Below are positions 52,001 to 59,726 of a DNA stretch of 64,000 nt, in pieces. Within the stretch, counting starts at the first letter, position 1. The number at the start of each line of letters is the position of its first letter. A program made the position numbers and the translations under genes. The stretch is from Streptomyces sp. NBC_00154 (lineage in GTDB: Bacteria; Actinomycetota; Actinomycetes; Streptomycetales; Streptomycetaceae). The stretch spans positions 5,028,501 through 5,092,500 of the forward strand of contig NZ_JAPEMI010000001.1 of the NCBI RefSeq assembly GCF_026342835.1, written 5' to 3'. The notes under the pieces were generated by a model. That model was not told where the DNA came from and ran no database searches. It saw only the letters and a program-made list of their open reading frames with translations.

Positions 52001-52558
52001 GAGCACGTCCTGTCCGACAAGTCCGACGCGGCGATCTCCCAGCTCACCGGCGGCGAACACGCCGACGGCGCGATCGTCACCATCGGCGGCATCATCTCCG
52101 GGCTCCAGCGCAAGATGACCAAGCAGGGCAACGCCTGGGCCATCGCCACGGTGGAGGACCTGGCCGGTTCCATCGAGTGCATGTTCTTCCCCGCCACTTA
52201 CCAGCTGGTCTCCACCCAACTCGTCGAGGACACCGTCGTCTTCGTCAAGGGACGGCTCGACAAGCGCGAGGACATCCCGCGGCTGGTCGCCATGGAGATG
52301 CAGGTCCCCGACCTCTCGTCGGTAGGGACCAACGCACCGGTGGTGCTCACCATCCCCACGGTCAAGATCACGCCGCCGATGGTCGCCCGCCTCGGCGAGG
52401 TGCTCAGCAACCACCGCGGCAACACCGAGGTGCGGATCAAGCTCCAGGGCCCCCGGAAGACCACCGTCCTGCGGCTGGACCGGCACCGGGTCCAGCCGGA
52501 CCCGGCGCTCTTCGGCGACCTGAAGGTGCTGCTCGGCCCGTCCTGCCTGGCCGGCTGA
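49022..52558 (+). CDS. dnaE: DNA polymerase III subunit alpha
   Basis: A 1178-residue replicative polymerase of the DnaE1 type. The N-terminal PHP domain keeps its metal-binding histidines (HLHVHTQYSLLDG, MTDHGNLHG, TNDSHY), so the built-in 3'-5' proofreading known for actinobacterial DnaE1 is likely retained. Polymerase motifs include GPGRGSAAGSIVAYAMGITD and PDVDIDFDE. The helix-hairpin-helix and OB domain (GAIVTIGGIISGLQRKMTKQGNAWAI) follow. The GTG at 49022 has GGAGG upstream and gives the family N-terminus. Confidence 0.96.
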   Translation: MTKPPFTHLHVHTQYSLLDGAARLKDMFAACNEMGMSHIAMTDHGNLHGAYDFFHQAKKAEVTPIIGIEAYVAPESRKHKRKIQWGQPHQKRDDVSGSGGYTHKTIWASNKTGLHNLFRLSSDAYAEGWLQKWPRMDKETIAQWSEGLIASTGCPSGEVQTRLRLGQFDEAVQAASDYKDIFGEGKYFLELMDHGIEIERRVRDGLLEIGKKLNIPPLVTNDSHYTYAGEASAHDALLCIQTGKNLSDPDRFRFDGTGYYLKTTDEMYAVDSSDAWQQGCANTLLVAEQIDTTGMFEKRDLMPKFDIPDGFTEITWFQEEVRVGMNRRYPGGVPEDRQKQAEYEMDVIIQMGFPGYFLVVADFIMWAKNNGIAVGPGRGSAAGSIVAYAMGITDLDPIEHGLIFERFLNPERVSMPDVDIDFDERRRVEVIRYVTEKYGADKVAMIGTYGKIKAKNAIKDSARVLGYPYAMGDRLTKAMPADVLGKGIDLSGITDPKHPRYSEAGEIRGMYESEPDVKKVIDTAKGVEGLVRQMGVHAAGVIMSSEPIVDHAPVWVRHTDGVTITQWDYPQCESLGLLKMDFLGLRNLTIMDDAVKMVEANKGVKLELLSVPLDDPKTYELLCRGDTLGVFQFDGGPMRSLLRQMQPDNFEDISAVSALYRPGPMGMNSHTNYAERKNGRQEITPIHPELEEPLKETLGLTYGLIVYQEQVQKAAQIVAGYSLGEADILRRVMGKKKADELAKNFVLFQAGAKKNGFSDAAIQALWDVLVPFAGYAFNKAHSSAYGLVTYWTAYLKANYPAEYMAALLTSVKDDKDKSAVYLNECRRMGIKVLPPNVNESESNFAAQGDDVILFGLTAIRNVGQNVVDSIIRCRKAKGKYSSFPDFLDKVEAVVCNKRTVESLIKAGAFDEMGHTRKGLVAHHEPMIDNVVQVKRKEAEGQFDLFGGGEEDSDEPGFGLDVEFSDIEWEKSYLLAQEREMLGLYVSDHPLFGIEHVLSDKSDAAISQLTGGEHADGAIVTIGGIISGLQRKMTKQGNAWAIATVEDLAGSIECMFFPATYQLVSTQLVEDTVVFVKGRLDKREDIPRLVAMEMQVPDLSSVGTNAPVVLTIPTVKITPPMVARLGEVLSNHRGNTEVRIKLQGPRKTTVLRLDRHRVQPDPALFGDLKVLLGPSCLAG

Positions 52559-52592
52559 GCGACCACCGCACTCGCCACCGCACACACAGGAA

Positions 52593-52619
52593 GGGCGCCC
52601 CGCGAAGGCGGGAGCGCCC
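52593..52619. terminator. Hairpin after dnaE
   Basis: GGGCGC-CCCGC pairs with GCGGG-A-GCGCCC around a GAAG tetraloop with one bulged base, 35 bp after dnaE and 43 bp before the end of the converging small gene. It is a likely bidirectional terminator without U-run. Confidence 0.65.
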
Positions 52620-52661
52620 CTCTCCGGTTACCGGCTACAGGCCGGACCGGGGAAAAACAGG

Positions 52662-52841
52662 TCAGTTGTGGCCGAATCGCCGCTGGTGCTTACGGGCAAC
52701 ATCAGCAGGGCTGCCCTGGGCCTGCGACTGGGGCTTCATCTGCGACTCGTAAGCCGTCGACTTCGCCTCCTCCGCACCGCGCTCCGCGGCGGACACGCGG
52801 TCCTGCTGGCTGCTCTGCTTGCGGTTCTTGTTCTTGGCCAT
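52662..52841 (-). CDS. Small basic hydrophilic protein, 59 aa
   Basis: Sequence character: Lys/Arg/Gln/Ser-rich, starting MAKNKNRKQSSQQ and ending RKHQRRFGHN, with no hydrophobic segment. The start ATG 52841 has a strong AGGAGG 7-8 nt upstream. I recall similar small proteins with the MAKNKNRKQ start in other streptomycetes, which supports a real gene. Function unknown; a nucleic-acid or ribosome-binding role would fit the composition (inference). It converges on dnaE. Confidence 0.78.
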   Translation of the reverse strand: MAKNKNRKQSSQQDRVSAAERGAEEAKSTAYESQMKPQSQAQGSPADVARKHQRRFGHN

Positions 52842-53073
52842 GGTGTTCCTCCTGTGCGGAATCTCGGGGCCAGGACCGCTGTCAGACTCACATATCAGGA
52901 TATAGCCCGCATGTTGGATCATTACCGTGCGTAGTAAAGGGGTATCATGCGCCGATTTACCGATCCGCCACGCCGATGATCGAGTTCCGGCCGTCAAGCC
53001 CCCTGCTGTCGGGCAGACTCGAAGGAAACCCTGAGCAAAACCCATTCCCGATTTCTGGAAGAGGGTGGAACGC
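52842..53073. promoter_or_regulatory. AT-richer divergent promoter region
   Basis: It lies between the 59-aa gene (leftward) and the NYN gene (rightward). The stretch 52885-52950, with TATCAGGATATAG and CATTACC, is much less GC-rich than its surroundings and probably contains both promoters. Individual -35/-10 pairs are not clear enough to assign. Confidence 0.4.
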
Positions 53074-54321
53074 GTGGACCGTTGCGTCGTCCTGGTGGAC
53101 GCCGGCTATCTGCTGGGAGCAGCCGCGAGTCTGCTGGCAGGAGAGCCCGCCCGTTCCCGCATCACCGTCGACCATGCGGCGCTGATCCAGGGCCTGCGCG
53201 AGCGAGCCGAGGCCGATACGGCGCAGCCGCTGCTGCGGATCTACTGGTTCGACGGGGCCCCCGACCGCGTACCCCAGCCCGAACACCGCAGGCTGCGGGT
53301 CATGCCCAGGGTGACCGTGAGGCTCGGGGCGCTCACCCGCAGTGACGGGCGATGGGCGCAGAAGGGCGTCGACGCCGCGATGCACGCCGAACTCACCGAG
53401 CTGGCCAGAAACCGCGCCTGCTCCGATGTGGTCCTGGTGACCGGCGACGGTGATCTGCTGCCCGGACTGATGTCCGCCAAGGAACACGGCGTCGCCGTCC
53501 ATCTGTGGGCGGTCCAGGCCGCCGACGGCGACTACAACCAGTCCGAGGACCTGGTGGCCGAAGCCGACGAACGCAGGGTGCTCGACCGGGCCTGGATCAC
53601 CCAGGCCGTACGGGCCAAGGACAACGGCGGCAGCTGCGCCCCGCCGCCCGCCCCCCGCCCCGAGATCGCCGCGATCCTCTCCGCACCGCTGCCCGAGGCG
53701 GCCCTCGCAGCCTCCGCCGAGCGGGCCTCGGAGGCCCAGGCGGCCGCCGCCCGCAACGGCGCGGCGGAGCCGGCCGTCAACGACACCGTGCACGCCCCGG
53801 TCGCGCACGGCGGCAGGGGCGTCCCCACCCCGAAGGATCTGGCAGGCAGCCTCCGCGGCCCCGGCGCCCTGCCGGCGCACGCCGCCCCGCCCCCGGCGAG
53901 CGCCACCCTGCGCTGGTCTTCGGAAAAGGGCTGGGTGGAGCGCGGGGGCCAGCTCGGCGAACCCGCCGAGACCGCGTCCCTGCCCACCCTCGCCCAGCTC
54001 ACCTCCGCCGAGCAGCGCTGGGCGGACCGCGAGGAGGACATCACCACCGTCGGCGGCGACCCCTTCGAGGTGGGCCAGGTCTTTGCCCGGCGCTGGATGG
54101 AACGGCTGCCCGAGACCGTCCATCTGCAGAAGCTGTCGACCATGTACCCGCGTATCCCGCACCGCATCGACGGCGAGCTGCTGCGGTACGCGGCACGGTT
54201 CGGCCTGCTCGCCCACAAGGACGACCAGATCGACGAACACGACCGGTACGCGATCCGGGCGGGTTTCTGGCGCGAGATCGACGTACGTGCGGCGGCCGAA
54301 CACGCCCCCGCGGCGGAGTAG
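53074..54321 (+). CDS. NYN (PIN-like) domain protein
   Basis: A 415-residue protein. Residues 1-165 form a NYN/PIN-type nuclease domain: CVVLVDAGYLLGAAA with the first Asp, KGVDAAMHAEL with the second, and VVLVTGDGDLLPGL with the third acidic cluster. This keeps the metal-binding set expected for an RNase. The middle is an Ala/Pro-rich linker. The C-terminal 110 residues (DPFEVGQVFARRWMERLP...HRIDGELLRYAARFGLL) look like an OST-HTH/LOTUS-like winged helix that could recognise RNA (inference). The GTG at 53074 has GAGGG upstream. Confidence 0.85.
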   Translation: MDRCVVLVDAGYLLGAAASLLAGEPARSRITVDHAALIQGLRERAEADTAQPLLRIYWFDGAPDRVPQPEHRRLRVMPRVTVRLGALTRSDGRWAQKGVDAAMHAELTELARNRACSDVVLVTGDGDLLPGLMSAKEHGVAVHLWAVQAADGDYNQSEDLVAEADERRVLDRAWITQAVRAKDNGGSCAPPPAPRPEIAAILSAPLPEAALAASAERASEAQAAAARNGAAEPAVNDTVHAPVAHGGRGVPTPKDLAGSLRGPGALPAHAAPPPASATLRWSSEKGWVERGGQLGEPAETASLPTLAQLTSAEQRWADREEDITTVGGDPFEVGQVFARRWMERLPETVHLQKLSTMYPRIPHRIDGELLRYAARFGLLAHKDDQIDEHDRYAIRAGFWREIDVRAAAEHAPAAE

Positions 54322-54374
54322 TCCGGCAGCCCCGGGCGCAATACGGGGCATCCGACCCCGTACCCTCATACCTC

Positions 54375-55391
54375 GTGAGTACGGGCACAGCACAGGCGCA
54401 GACGGCGACCGGGACCGTGTGCGCGGTGCGTGATCTGGTCAAGACCTATCCCGCCGCCCGCGGCCGCCGCGGCGCACCCGCCACCCCGGAGGTGCGCGCC
54501 ACCGACGGGATCAGCCTCGACGTCCGGCGCGGCGAGATCTTCGGACTGCTCGGGCCCAACGGAGCCGGCAAGTCCACTCTCGTCCGGCAGCTCACCGGGC
54601 TGATGCGGCCCGACTCCGGCAGCGTCGAGATGCTCGGCCACGACCTCGTACGCCACCCCGAGCGCGCCTCCCGGCTGATCGGCTACCTCGGGCAGGAGTC
54701 CACCGCCCTCGACGAGCTGACCGTGTCGCTCGCCGCCGAGACCACCGGGCGGCTGCGCGGGCTCGCGGTACGTGACGCCCGCGCCGCACGCGACGCCGTA
54801 CTCGACGAGCTCGGCCTCACCGACATCGCCGCACGCCCCCTGAAGAAGCTCTCCGGCGGGCAGCGGCGGCTCGCCTGCTTTGCCGCGGCGCTGGTCGGGG
54901 AGCGCCCGGTGCTCGTCCTCGACGAGCCGACGACCGGGATGGACCCCGTCGCCCGGCGCGCAGTCTGGGCCGCCGTCGACCGGCGGCGCGCCGAGCGCGG
55001 TGTGACGGTGCTGCTGGTCACCCACAACGTGATCGAGGCCGAGACCGTCCTCGACCGGGTCGCCGTCATCGAACGCGGCAAGGTCATCGCCTGCGACACC
55101 CCGGCCGGGCTCAAGGAGCGCGTCGCGGGCGAGGTCCGGGTCGAGCTCGTGTGGCGCGAACGCGCGCCCCTGGACGTACCCGAAGTGGCCGCCCTGCGCG
55201 CCCTGGCCCAGGAGTCCGGGCGCCGCTGGGTGCTGCGGCTCGGGCCGGACGAGGCGCGCGCGGCGGTCGCGGCGGTGACGGGCGGGGCGGCGTTCGCCGC
55301 ACTGGACGACTTCACGCTGGCGACGCCGAGCCTGGAGGATGTCTATCTGGCGCTCGGCGGGAATACGACGCAGGGGCTGGTGAAGGCGTGA
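54375..55391 (+). CDS. ABC exporter ATP-binding protein
   Basis: A 338-residue ATPase with canonical motifs: GPNGAGKST (Walker A), LSGGQRRL (signature), LVLDEPTTGMDP (Walker B) and a switch His in THN. The C-terminal 90 residues are an accessory domain typical of DrrA/CcmA-like exporters. It pairs with the permease encoded next. The GTG at 54375 has no SD, and TACCCT lies 9-14 nt upstream, so a leaderless transcript is possible. The cargo is unknown. Confidence 0.9.
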   Translation: MSTGTAQAQTATGTVCAVRDLVKTYPAARGRRGAPATPEVRATDGISLDVRRGEIFGLLGPNGAGKSTLVRQLTGLMRPDSGSVEMLGHDLVRHPERASRLIGYLGQESTALDELTVSLAAETTGRLRGLAVRDARAARDAVLDELGLTDIAARPLKKLSGGQRRLACFAAALVGERPVLVLDEPTTGMDPVARRAVWAAVDRRRAERGVTVLLVTHNVIEAETVLDRVAVIERGKVIACDTPAGLKERVAGEVRVELVWRERAPLDVPEVAALRALAQESGRRWVLRLGPDEARAAVAAVTGGAAFAALDDFTLATPSLEDVYLALGGNTTQGLVKA

Positions 55392-55449
55392 CCGGCGTGA
55401 TCGGGTACGGATGCAGGGCCGGGCAGGGACCGAACAGGAGCAGCGCCAG

Positions 55450-56292
55450 GTGACGAGCATTGTTCCTGCAGAGGTGGCCGGTGCCGAGCCGGTGACCGAA
55501 AGACTTTCCCCCGCCGAGGACGGCGCGGGCGCCGTTGTCGCGCAGCTCGCGCCGCGCGCCAAGCTGTTCCCCTCGCTCGCCGCCGTCTACCGCGCCCAGC
55601 TGTCCCGGGCCAGGGTCGCCCGGATCCCGCTGCTCTTCGTGGCGACCTTCCAGTCCATCGGGATCATGATTCTGATGCGCGGGGTCGTCGACGGTGGTTC
55701 GGAGGCACGGGCCGTGGTCGCCGGATCCAGCGTCCTCGTCGTCGCCTTCGTCGCGCTCAACCTGCTCGCCCAGTACTTCGGGCAGCTGCGGGCCAGCGGC
55801 GGGCTGGACCACTACGCCACCCTGCCGGTGCCGCCCGCCGCGGTGGTGCTCGGTGCGGCCGGGGCGTACGCCTCCTTCACCGTGCCCGGCACGATCGTCA
55901 CCGCGGTCACCGGGAGCGTGCTCTTCCAGCTGCCGATGACCCATCTGTGGGTGCTGGTCGCCGTCATCCCGCTCTCCGGGGCCGCGCTCTCCGGGCTCGG
56001 CGCCGCACTCGGACTGCTCGCACCCCGGCAGGAGCTGGCCACGCTGCTCGGGCAGCTGGGCATGTCGGCGGCGCTGCTGCTCGGGGTGCTGCCCGCCGGC
56101 CGGATGCCCGCGCCGATCGGCTGGGCCCGCGATCTGCTGCCCTCGACGTACGGGGTGGAGGCCCTGTCCCGGTCGTTCGGCGCCCATCCCGACTGGGCGG
56201 TCATCGCCCTCGATCTCGGCGTCTGCGCGGTCGTCGGCGTTCTCTCGCTGGCCGTGGCGACCTGGGCGTACCGCAGGGCAGCGGTCCGGTGA
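55450..56292 (+). CDS. ABC-2 type permease
   Basis: A 280-residue membrane protein with six helices, following a 45-residue soluble N-terminus ending at FPSLAAVYRAQLSRARVARIPLLF. Signatures such as FFGQLRASGGLDHYATLPV-like spacing (YFGQLRASGGLDHY) and LLPSTYGVEALSRSF are typical of ABC-2 permeases that partner DrrA-like ATPases. The start at GTG 55450 is uncertain; ATG 55411 would add 13 residues. It forms a two-gene exporter with the preceding ATPase. Confidence 0.85.
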   Translation: MTSIVPAEVAGAEPVTERLSPAEDGAGAVVAQLAPRAKLFPSLAAVYRAQLSRARVARIPLLFVATFQSIGIMILMRGVVDGGSEARAVVAGSSVLVVAFVALNLLAQYFGQLRASGGLDHYATLPVPPAAVVLGAAGAYASFTVPGTIVTAVTGSVLFQLPMTHLWVLVAVIPLSGAALSGLGAALGLLAPRQELATLLGQLGMSAALLLGVLPAGRMPAPIGWARDLLPSTYGVEALSRSFGAHPDWAVIALDLGVCAVVGVLSLAVATWAYRRAAVR

Positions 56293-56326
56293 GGCGCGAC
56301 ACAGGGACGCCTGGCACGATGGCAGG

Positions 56327-56995
56327 GTGACTGCACCTCTGACGCCGCCCCACCGGCCCTCGCCCAACGATCCCTGGCACATCCCGCCGAAGGGCGATGG
56401 CTCCCACCCCGGGATGCTCCCGGAGTCGCAGGAGGAACACGACCTTCGGGCGGACCTGCGGCGGGCAGCCCTGATCACCGTCCTGTTGACGGTGGCCGGC
56501 GTCGCGCTCGGACTGCTGTGGCTGTGGCTGGCGCCGCGCGTCCCGCTGGTCTCCGACAACCAGGCGGTCTTCCTCAGCGACAGCGAGGGCGAGCAGGCGA
56601 TCGGTTCCGACGGCACGTTCGTGCTGCTTGCGCTCGCATTCGGAGCAGTGGCTGCGGCGCTCGTCTTCTGGTTCCTCCGGCGGGGCGGGATCGCGCCCGT
56701 GGTCGGCCTCGCCCTGGGCGGGCTGCTCGGGTCGCTGGTCGCCTGGGGGATCGGCGTCTGGTTCGGGCCGGAGCGGGATGTGGTCGCCCACGCACGTGAG
56801 GTCGGCAAGGGCGTGGTGTTCGATGCGCCGCTCGAGCTGCATGCGAAGGGGGCGTTGCTGGTGTGGGCGCTGGCGGCGATGGTCGTACACCTGGCGCTGA
56901 CGGCGATGTTCGGACCGCGGGATCCGGAGCCTGAGTGGGGGAGCTGGGGGGCGGAAGCACCTGGTGCGGCGCCGGGGCCTCCCACGAAGCCGTAG
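56327..56995 (+). CDS. DUF2567 family membrane protein
   Basis: A 222-residue protein with four helices (around residues 46-70, 97-115, 123-145 and 175-195) and a conserved LVSDNQAVFLSDSEGEQAIGSDGTFVLL stretch that I recognise from the actinobacterial DUF2567 family. The N- and C-termini are Pro-rich and soluble. The GTG at 56327 is preceded by CACGAT 8 nt upstream, so it may be leaderless. It follows the ABC permease by 34 bp. Confidence 0.82.
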   Translation: MTAPLTPPHRPSPNDPWHIPPKGDGSHPGMLPESQEEHDLRADLRRAALITVLLTVAGVALGLLWLWLAPRVPLVSDNQAVFLSDSEGEQAIGSDGTFVLLALAFGAVAAALVFWFLRRGGIAPVVGLALGGLLGSLVAWGIGVWFGPERDVVAHAREVGKGVVFDAPLELHAKGALLVWALAAMVVHLALTAMFGPRDPEPEWGSWGAEAPGAAPGPPTKP

Positions 56996-57123
56996 GGAGC
57001 CGGGGGCTGCTGCGCGGGCCCCTCGCCCCGCCCCGCCCGTTCCCGAAAACGGGGCTCCGCCCCGGACTCCGGTCCTCGACCGACGCGACGGGGTCGATGC
57101 TCCGAGTGGGCTCGGAAGGGCGC

Positions 57124-57630
57124 TTACGACCGGCCGATCGGCGCGAACAGCGCCCCCGTCAGCGACGCCAGATCCGCCGGGGACAGTTCGACCTCCAGGC
57201 CGCGGCGGCCGGCCGATACGCAGATCGTCTCGTGGGTCTGTGCCGACGCGTCCAGCACCGTCGGCAGCTGCTTGCGCTGTCCCAGGGGTGAGATGCCGCC
57301 CCGCACATAGCCCGTCGTACGTTCCGCCGCCGCCGGGTCCGCCATCGCTGCCCGCTTGCCGCCGACCGCCGAGGCCAGGGCCTTCAGGTCCAGGGAGCCG
57401 GCCACCGGGACGACCGCCACGGTCAGGTTGCCGTCCACGTCGGCCACCAGCGTCTTGAACACGCGGTCCGGGGAGACACCGAGCGCCTCGGCGGCCTCCT
57501 CGCCGTAGGAAGGGGAGGCCGGGTCGTGCTCGTACGCATGGGTGGTGAACGGCGTGCCCGCCACGGTCAGGGCGACCGTCGCCGGGGTACCGCCGGAGCC
57601 GGACTGCTGCTTCTTCGACTTCTTCGCCAC
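57124..57630 (-). CDS. Aminoacyl-tRNA deacylase, YbaK/EbsC type
   Basis: A 168-residue protein of the YbaK family that hydrolyses mischarged Cys-tRNA(Pro). Features are the catalytic lysine in DRVFKTLVADV, the substrate loop AVVPVAGSLDLKALA and the conserved GYVRGGISPLGQRK. The first 15 residues are a Lys/Gln/Ser-rich extension. The GTG at 57630 starts the protein. It is followed (upstream on the DNA) by a Lon-N-domain gene on the same strand. Confidence 0.9.
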   Translation of the reverse strand: MAKKSKKQQSGSGGTPATVALTVAGTPFTTHAYEHDPASPSYGEEAAEALGVSPDRVFKTLVADVDGNLTVAVVPVAGSLDLKALASAVGGKRAAMADPAAAERTTGYVRGGISPLGQRKQLPTVLDASAQTHETICVSAGRRGLEVELSPADLASLTGALFAPIGRS

Positions 57631-57656
57631 GGGGCAGGGTCCTCGGGTGGTGGAGG

Positions 57657-58406
57657 TCAGTTGGGGTGGGTGGGGGCCCTGGTCAGGTCCACCGCGGGCA
57701 GCGACGGCAGATGGCGGATGACCGCCGTCTCGGACCGCAGCAAGGTCAGCTCCTCGCGCAGCCGCGTCGCCGTGTCCGGTGCCTGCAGCAGCCGCTGCTT
57801 GGTGGGGATGTCCAGGACGGCCGCGGCGGCCACCAGATAGGAGACGACCGACGGGTCGTCCGGCAGTTCCGCGCCCGTTGTCAGCGAGCGTTCGCTCGCT
57901 CCGGCCAGCCGCTTCTGGTAACTGCGGAACGCCCGCAGCACGCCCTCGGCGAGCGCACCGGCCTCCTCGCCGGAGTCCTCGTCGAGCTCTTCGAGTTCGG
58001 CCGTCAGATACGGGCCGCTCGCGTCGACCGAGAGCAGCTTGACCCGGGTCGTGCCGGTCGCCAGGACCTCGAAGCTGCCGTCCGCCCGCTCCCGGATCTT
58101 CGCCGCGTCGGCGATACAGCCGACCCGGTGGAAGGTCTGTACCGGGTCGGGGCCGAAGCCGTCCGAGGGGCCGCGTTCGGTGGCGGCGGGCGCCATGGCG
58201 GTGTCCGGCATGCCGACGGCCGTCGGGGCGGTCTCGCGGCCGTCGCGGATGGCGACCACGGCGAAGCGGCGCGGTTCGTCCTCATCGGTCTTCAGCAGCT
58301 CACGCATCATGGCGCGATAGCGCTCCTCGAAGACGTTGAGCGGCAGCACAAGGCCGGGGAACAGCACTGCGTTCAGCGGGAAGAGGGGCAGACGAGCGGT
58401 GGTCAC
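57657..58406 (-). CDS. Lon protease substrate-binding-domain protein
   Basis: A 249-residue stand-alone LON N-terminal (PUA-like) domain protein, starting RLPLFPLNAVLFPGLVLPLNVFEERYRAMM. It lacks the AAA+ and protease domains, so it is a complete protein of the shorter family and not a Lon fragment. The biochemical role is unclear. The GTG at 58406 lies 5 bp after the stop of the preceding leftward gene, pointing to coupling. Confidence 0.87.
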   Translation of the reverse strand: MTTARLPLFPLNAVLFPGLVLPLNVFEERYRAMMRELLKTDEDEPRRFAVVAIRDGRETAPTAVGMPDTAMAPAATERGPSDGFGPDPVQTFHRVGCIADAAKIRERADGSFEVLATGTTRVKLLSVDASGPYLTAELEELDEDSGEEAGALAEGVLRAFRSYQKRLAGASERSLTTGAELPDDPSVVSYLVAAAAVLDIPTKQRLLQAPDTATRLREELTLLRSETAVIRHLPSLPAVDLTRAPTHPN

Positions 58407-58411
58407 AACGG

Positions 58412-59437
58412 TCAAGCGTAATGGCCGTGCGACCGGCCGTGGTCGGCCCGGTTCCACAAGGGCGTCGCGGAGGCCACCTGGAGCCGCGCCCCGTCCCGCG
58501 CATCCAGGAACTGGCCCAGCGGATCGTCGGACACCAACGACCACGGGAACGACGCCGCATGGGGTCCGATCAGCCGGAACTGCTCCAGTGCCTCGTTCCA
58601 CCGGCCCCGCACGACCAGTACGTACGCCAGCAGATTGCGGACCTCGGCCGGCCAGGGATCGCCCGGCTCGAACGCGGCGGAAAGCGTGATCGCCAGATCC
58701 GCGGCCGTGTCGATCCGCTCCTCCAGCACCGACGTCGTCTTCACGTCCGGACCGGCGATCAGCAGCGCGAACGCGGCCCGCACCGGCAGCGCCTGCACCA
58801 GCGAGCTGGGCAGCGAGTCCTCGGCGGCCCGTTCGGCGAAGTCGAAGCACTCGCGGTGCGAGCCGTACCAGGCGGCGGAGAGGTACTGCAGCGCCGCGAC
58901 ATGGCAGCCGTAGTGGTGCGACGAGCGCCGGATCGCCTGCTCCCACAGCGCCTCGAAGGTGGTGTGCGAGGCATGCGTGCCGCGCGCGTGGTCCAGGGCG
59001 AGCCGCCAGGGCACCGGGTCGCGCGGATCGCTCTCGGCCGCCGCGGTGATGAGCGGACCCACGTCGCGCAACCGCTCCGCGCGGGCGGGCGACTCCCAGG
59101 CCCGGCGGACCGCCAGCTCGGCCTTGACGAGCAGCGCGTCCGGGTCGTCCGGGGCGGTGGCGAGCCAGTCGTTCAGCCAGCCGTCGCGGTTGCGGGCGAA
59201 GGTGGCGAGCCGGCTGAGGTAGCGGTCCCGGTTCTCCCACTCGGCCGCGTCCCGGGTGCCGGCGAGGAGCTTGGCAGCCGGCTCGTACTCGCCCAGGGCG
59301 GCGGCCACCAGAGCCGGGGAGAGCCTTTCGTCCGGGGCGTCGAGCAGCACCGCGTCGTCCGCGGGCAGTCCCGTGGACAGCCGCGGCGAGTGCCGGATCA
59401 TGCGCGCGGTACGGAGCAGAGCGCGAAGGAATGACAT
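58412..59437 (-). CDS. Uncharacterised helical-repeat protein
   Basis: A 341-residue soluble protein of unknown family. The composition is helical, with TPR-like pairs such as PDALLVKAELAVRRAWESPARAERL and LLAYVLVVRGRWNEALEQFRLIG, and with HTTFEALWEQAIRRSSHHYGCHVAALQYLSAAWYG. A scaffold or adaptor role is possible but unsupported. The ATG at 59437 is chosen over an in-frame ATG at 59449. It is coupled to the Lon-domain gene. Confidence 0.72.
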   Translation of the reverse strand: MSFLRALLRTARMIRHSPRLSTGLPADDAVLLDAPDERLSPALVAAALGEYEPAAKLLAGTRDAAEWENRDRYLSRLATFARNRDGWLNDWLATAPDDPDALLVKAELAVRRAWESPARAERLRDVGPLITAAAESDPRDPVPWRLALDHARGTHASHTTFEALWEQAIRRSSHHYGCHVAALQYLSAAWYGSHRECFDFAERAAEDSLPSSLVQALPVRAAFALLIAGPDVKTTSVLEERIDTAADLAITLSAAFEPGDPWPAEVRNLLAYVLVVRGRWNEALEQFRLIGPHAASFPWSLVSDDPLGQFLDARDGARLQVASATPLWNRADHGRSHGHYA

Positions 59438-59503
59438 GGTGCAGACCATTGAAAAGCGCTGGTCGGGGCAGCGCCAGAGGGGCACTGTGAAGCTTTGGTG
59501 CCG

Positions 59504-59532
59504 AGTACATGGGTTGCCCCGAAGGCGGTCAA
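59504..59532 (-). promoter_or_regulatory. Candidate promoter of the helical-repeat / Lon-domain pair
   Basis: Reading leftwards, TTGACC (59527-59532) and TGTACT (59504-59509) are separated by 17 bp, about 70 bp before the start codon. Confidence 0.5.
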
Positions 59533-59726
59533 GAAAAAGTAAAGGAATGCATGGAATCTGGCCTGATCCTGTTGTTCCGGCGGTGGGCGTCCGTCTCTTC
59601 GGCCGTCGGTCGGCCGGTCGTTCGAGCGTCCCGGCGAAGGGCGCCGGGACGCGTGCCGGCCGGGCGGCGGAAGAGGCTTGGGCGTTGGGGCGGAGCGGAT
59701 GCGCCGCCCGGACCCGGCGAGGCCGG

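Noticed and set aside
55312..56985. A 557-codon minus-strand frame opposite the ABC permease and DUF2567 genes
   Set aside because: Composition of out-of-frame DNA; both opposite genes have membrane helices and family motifs.
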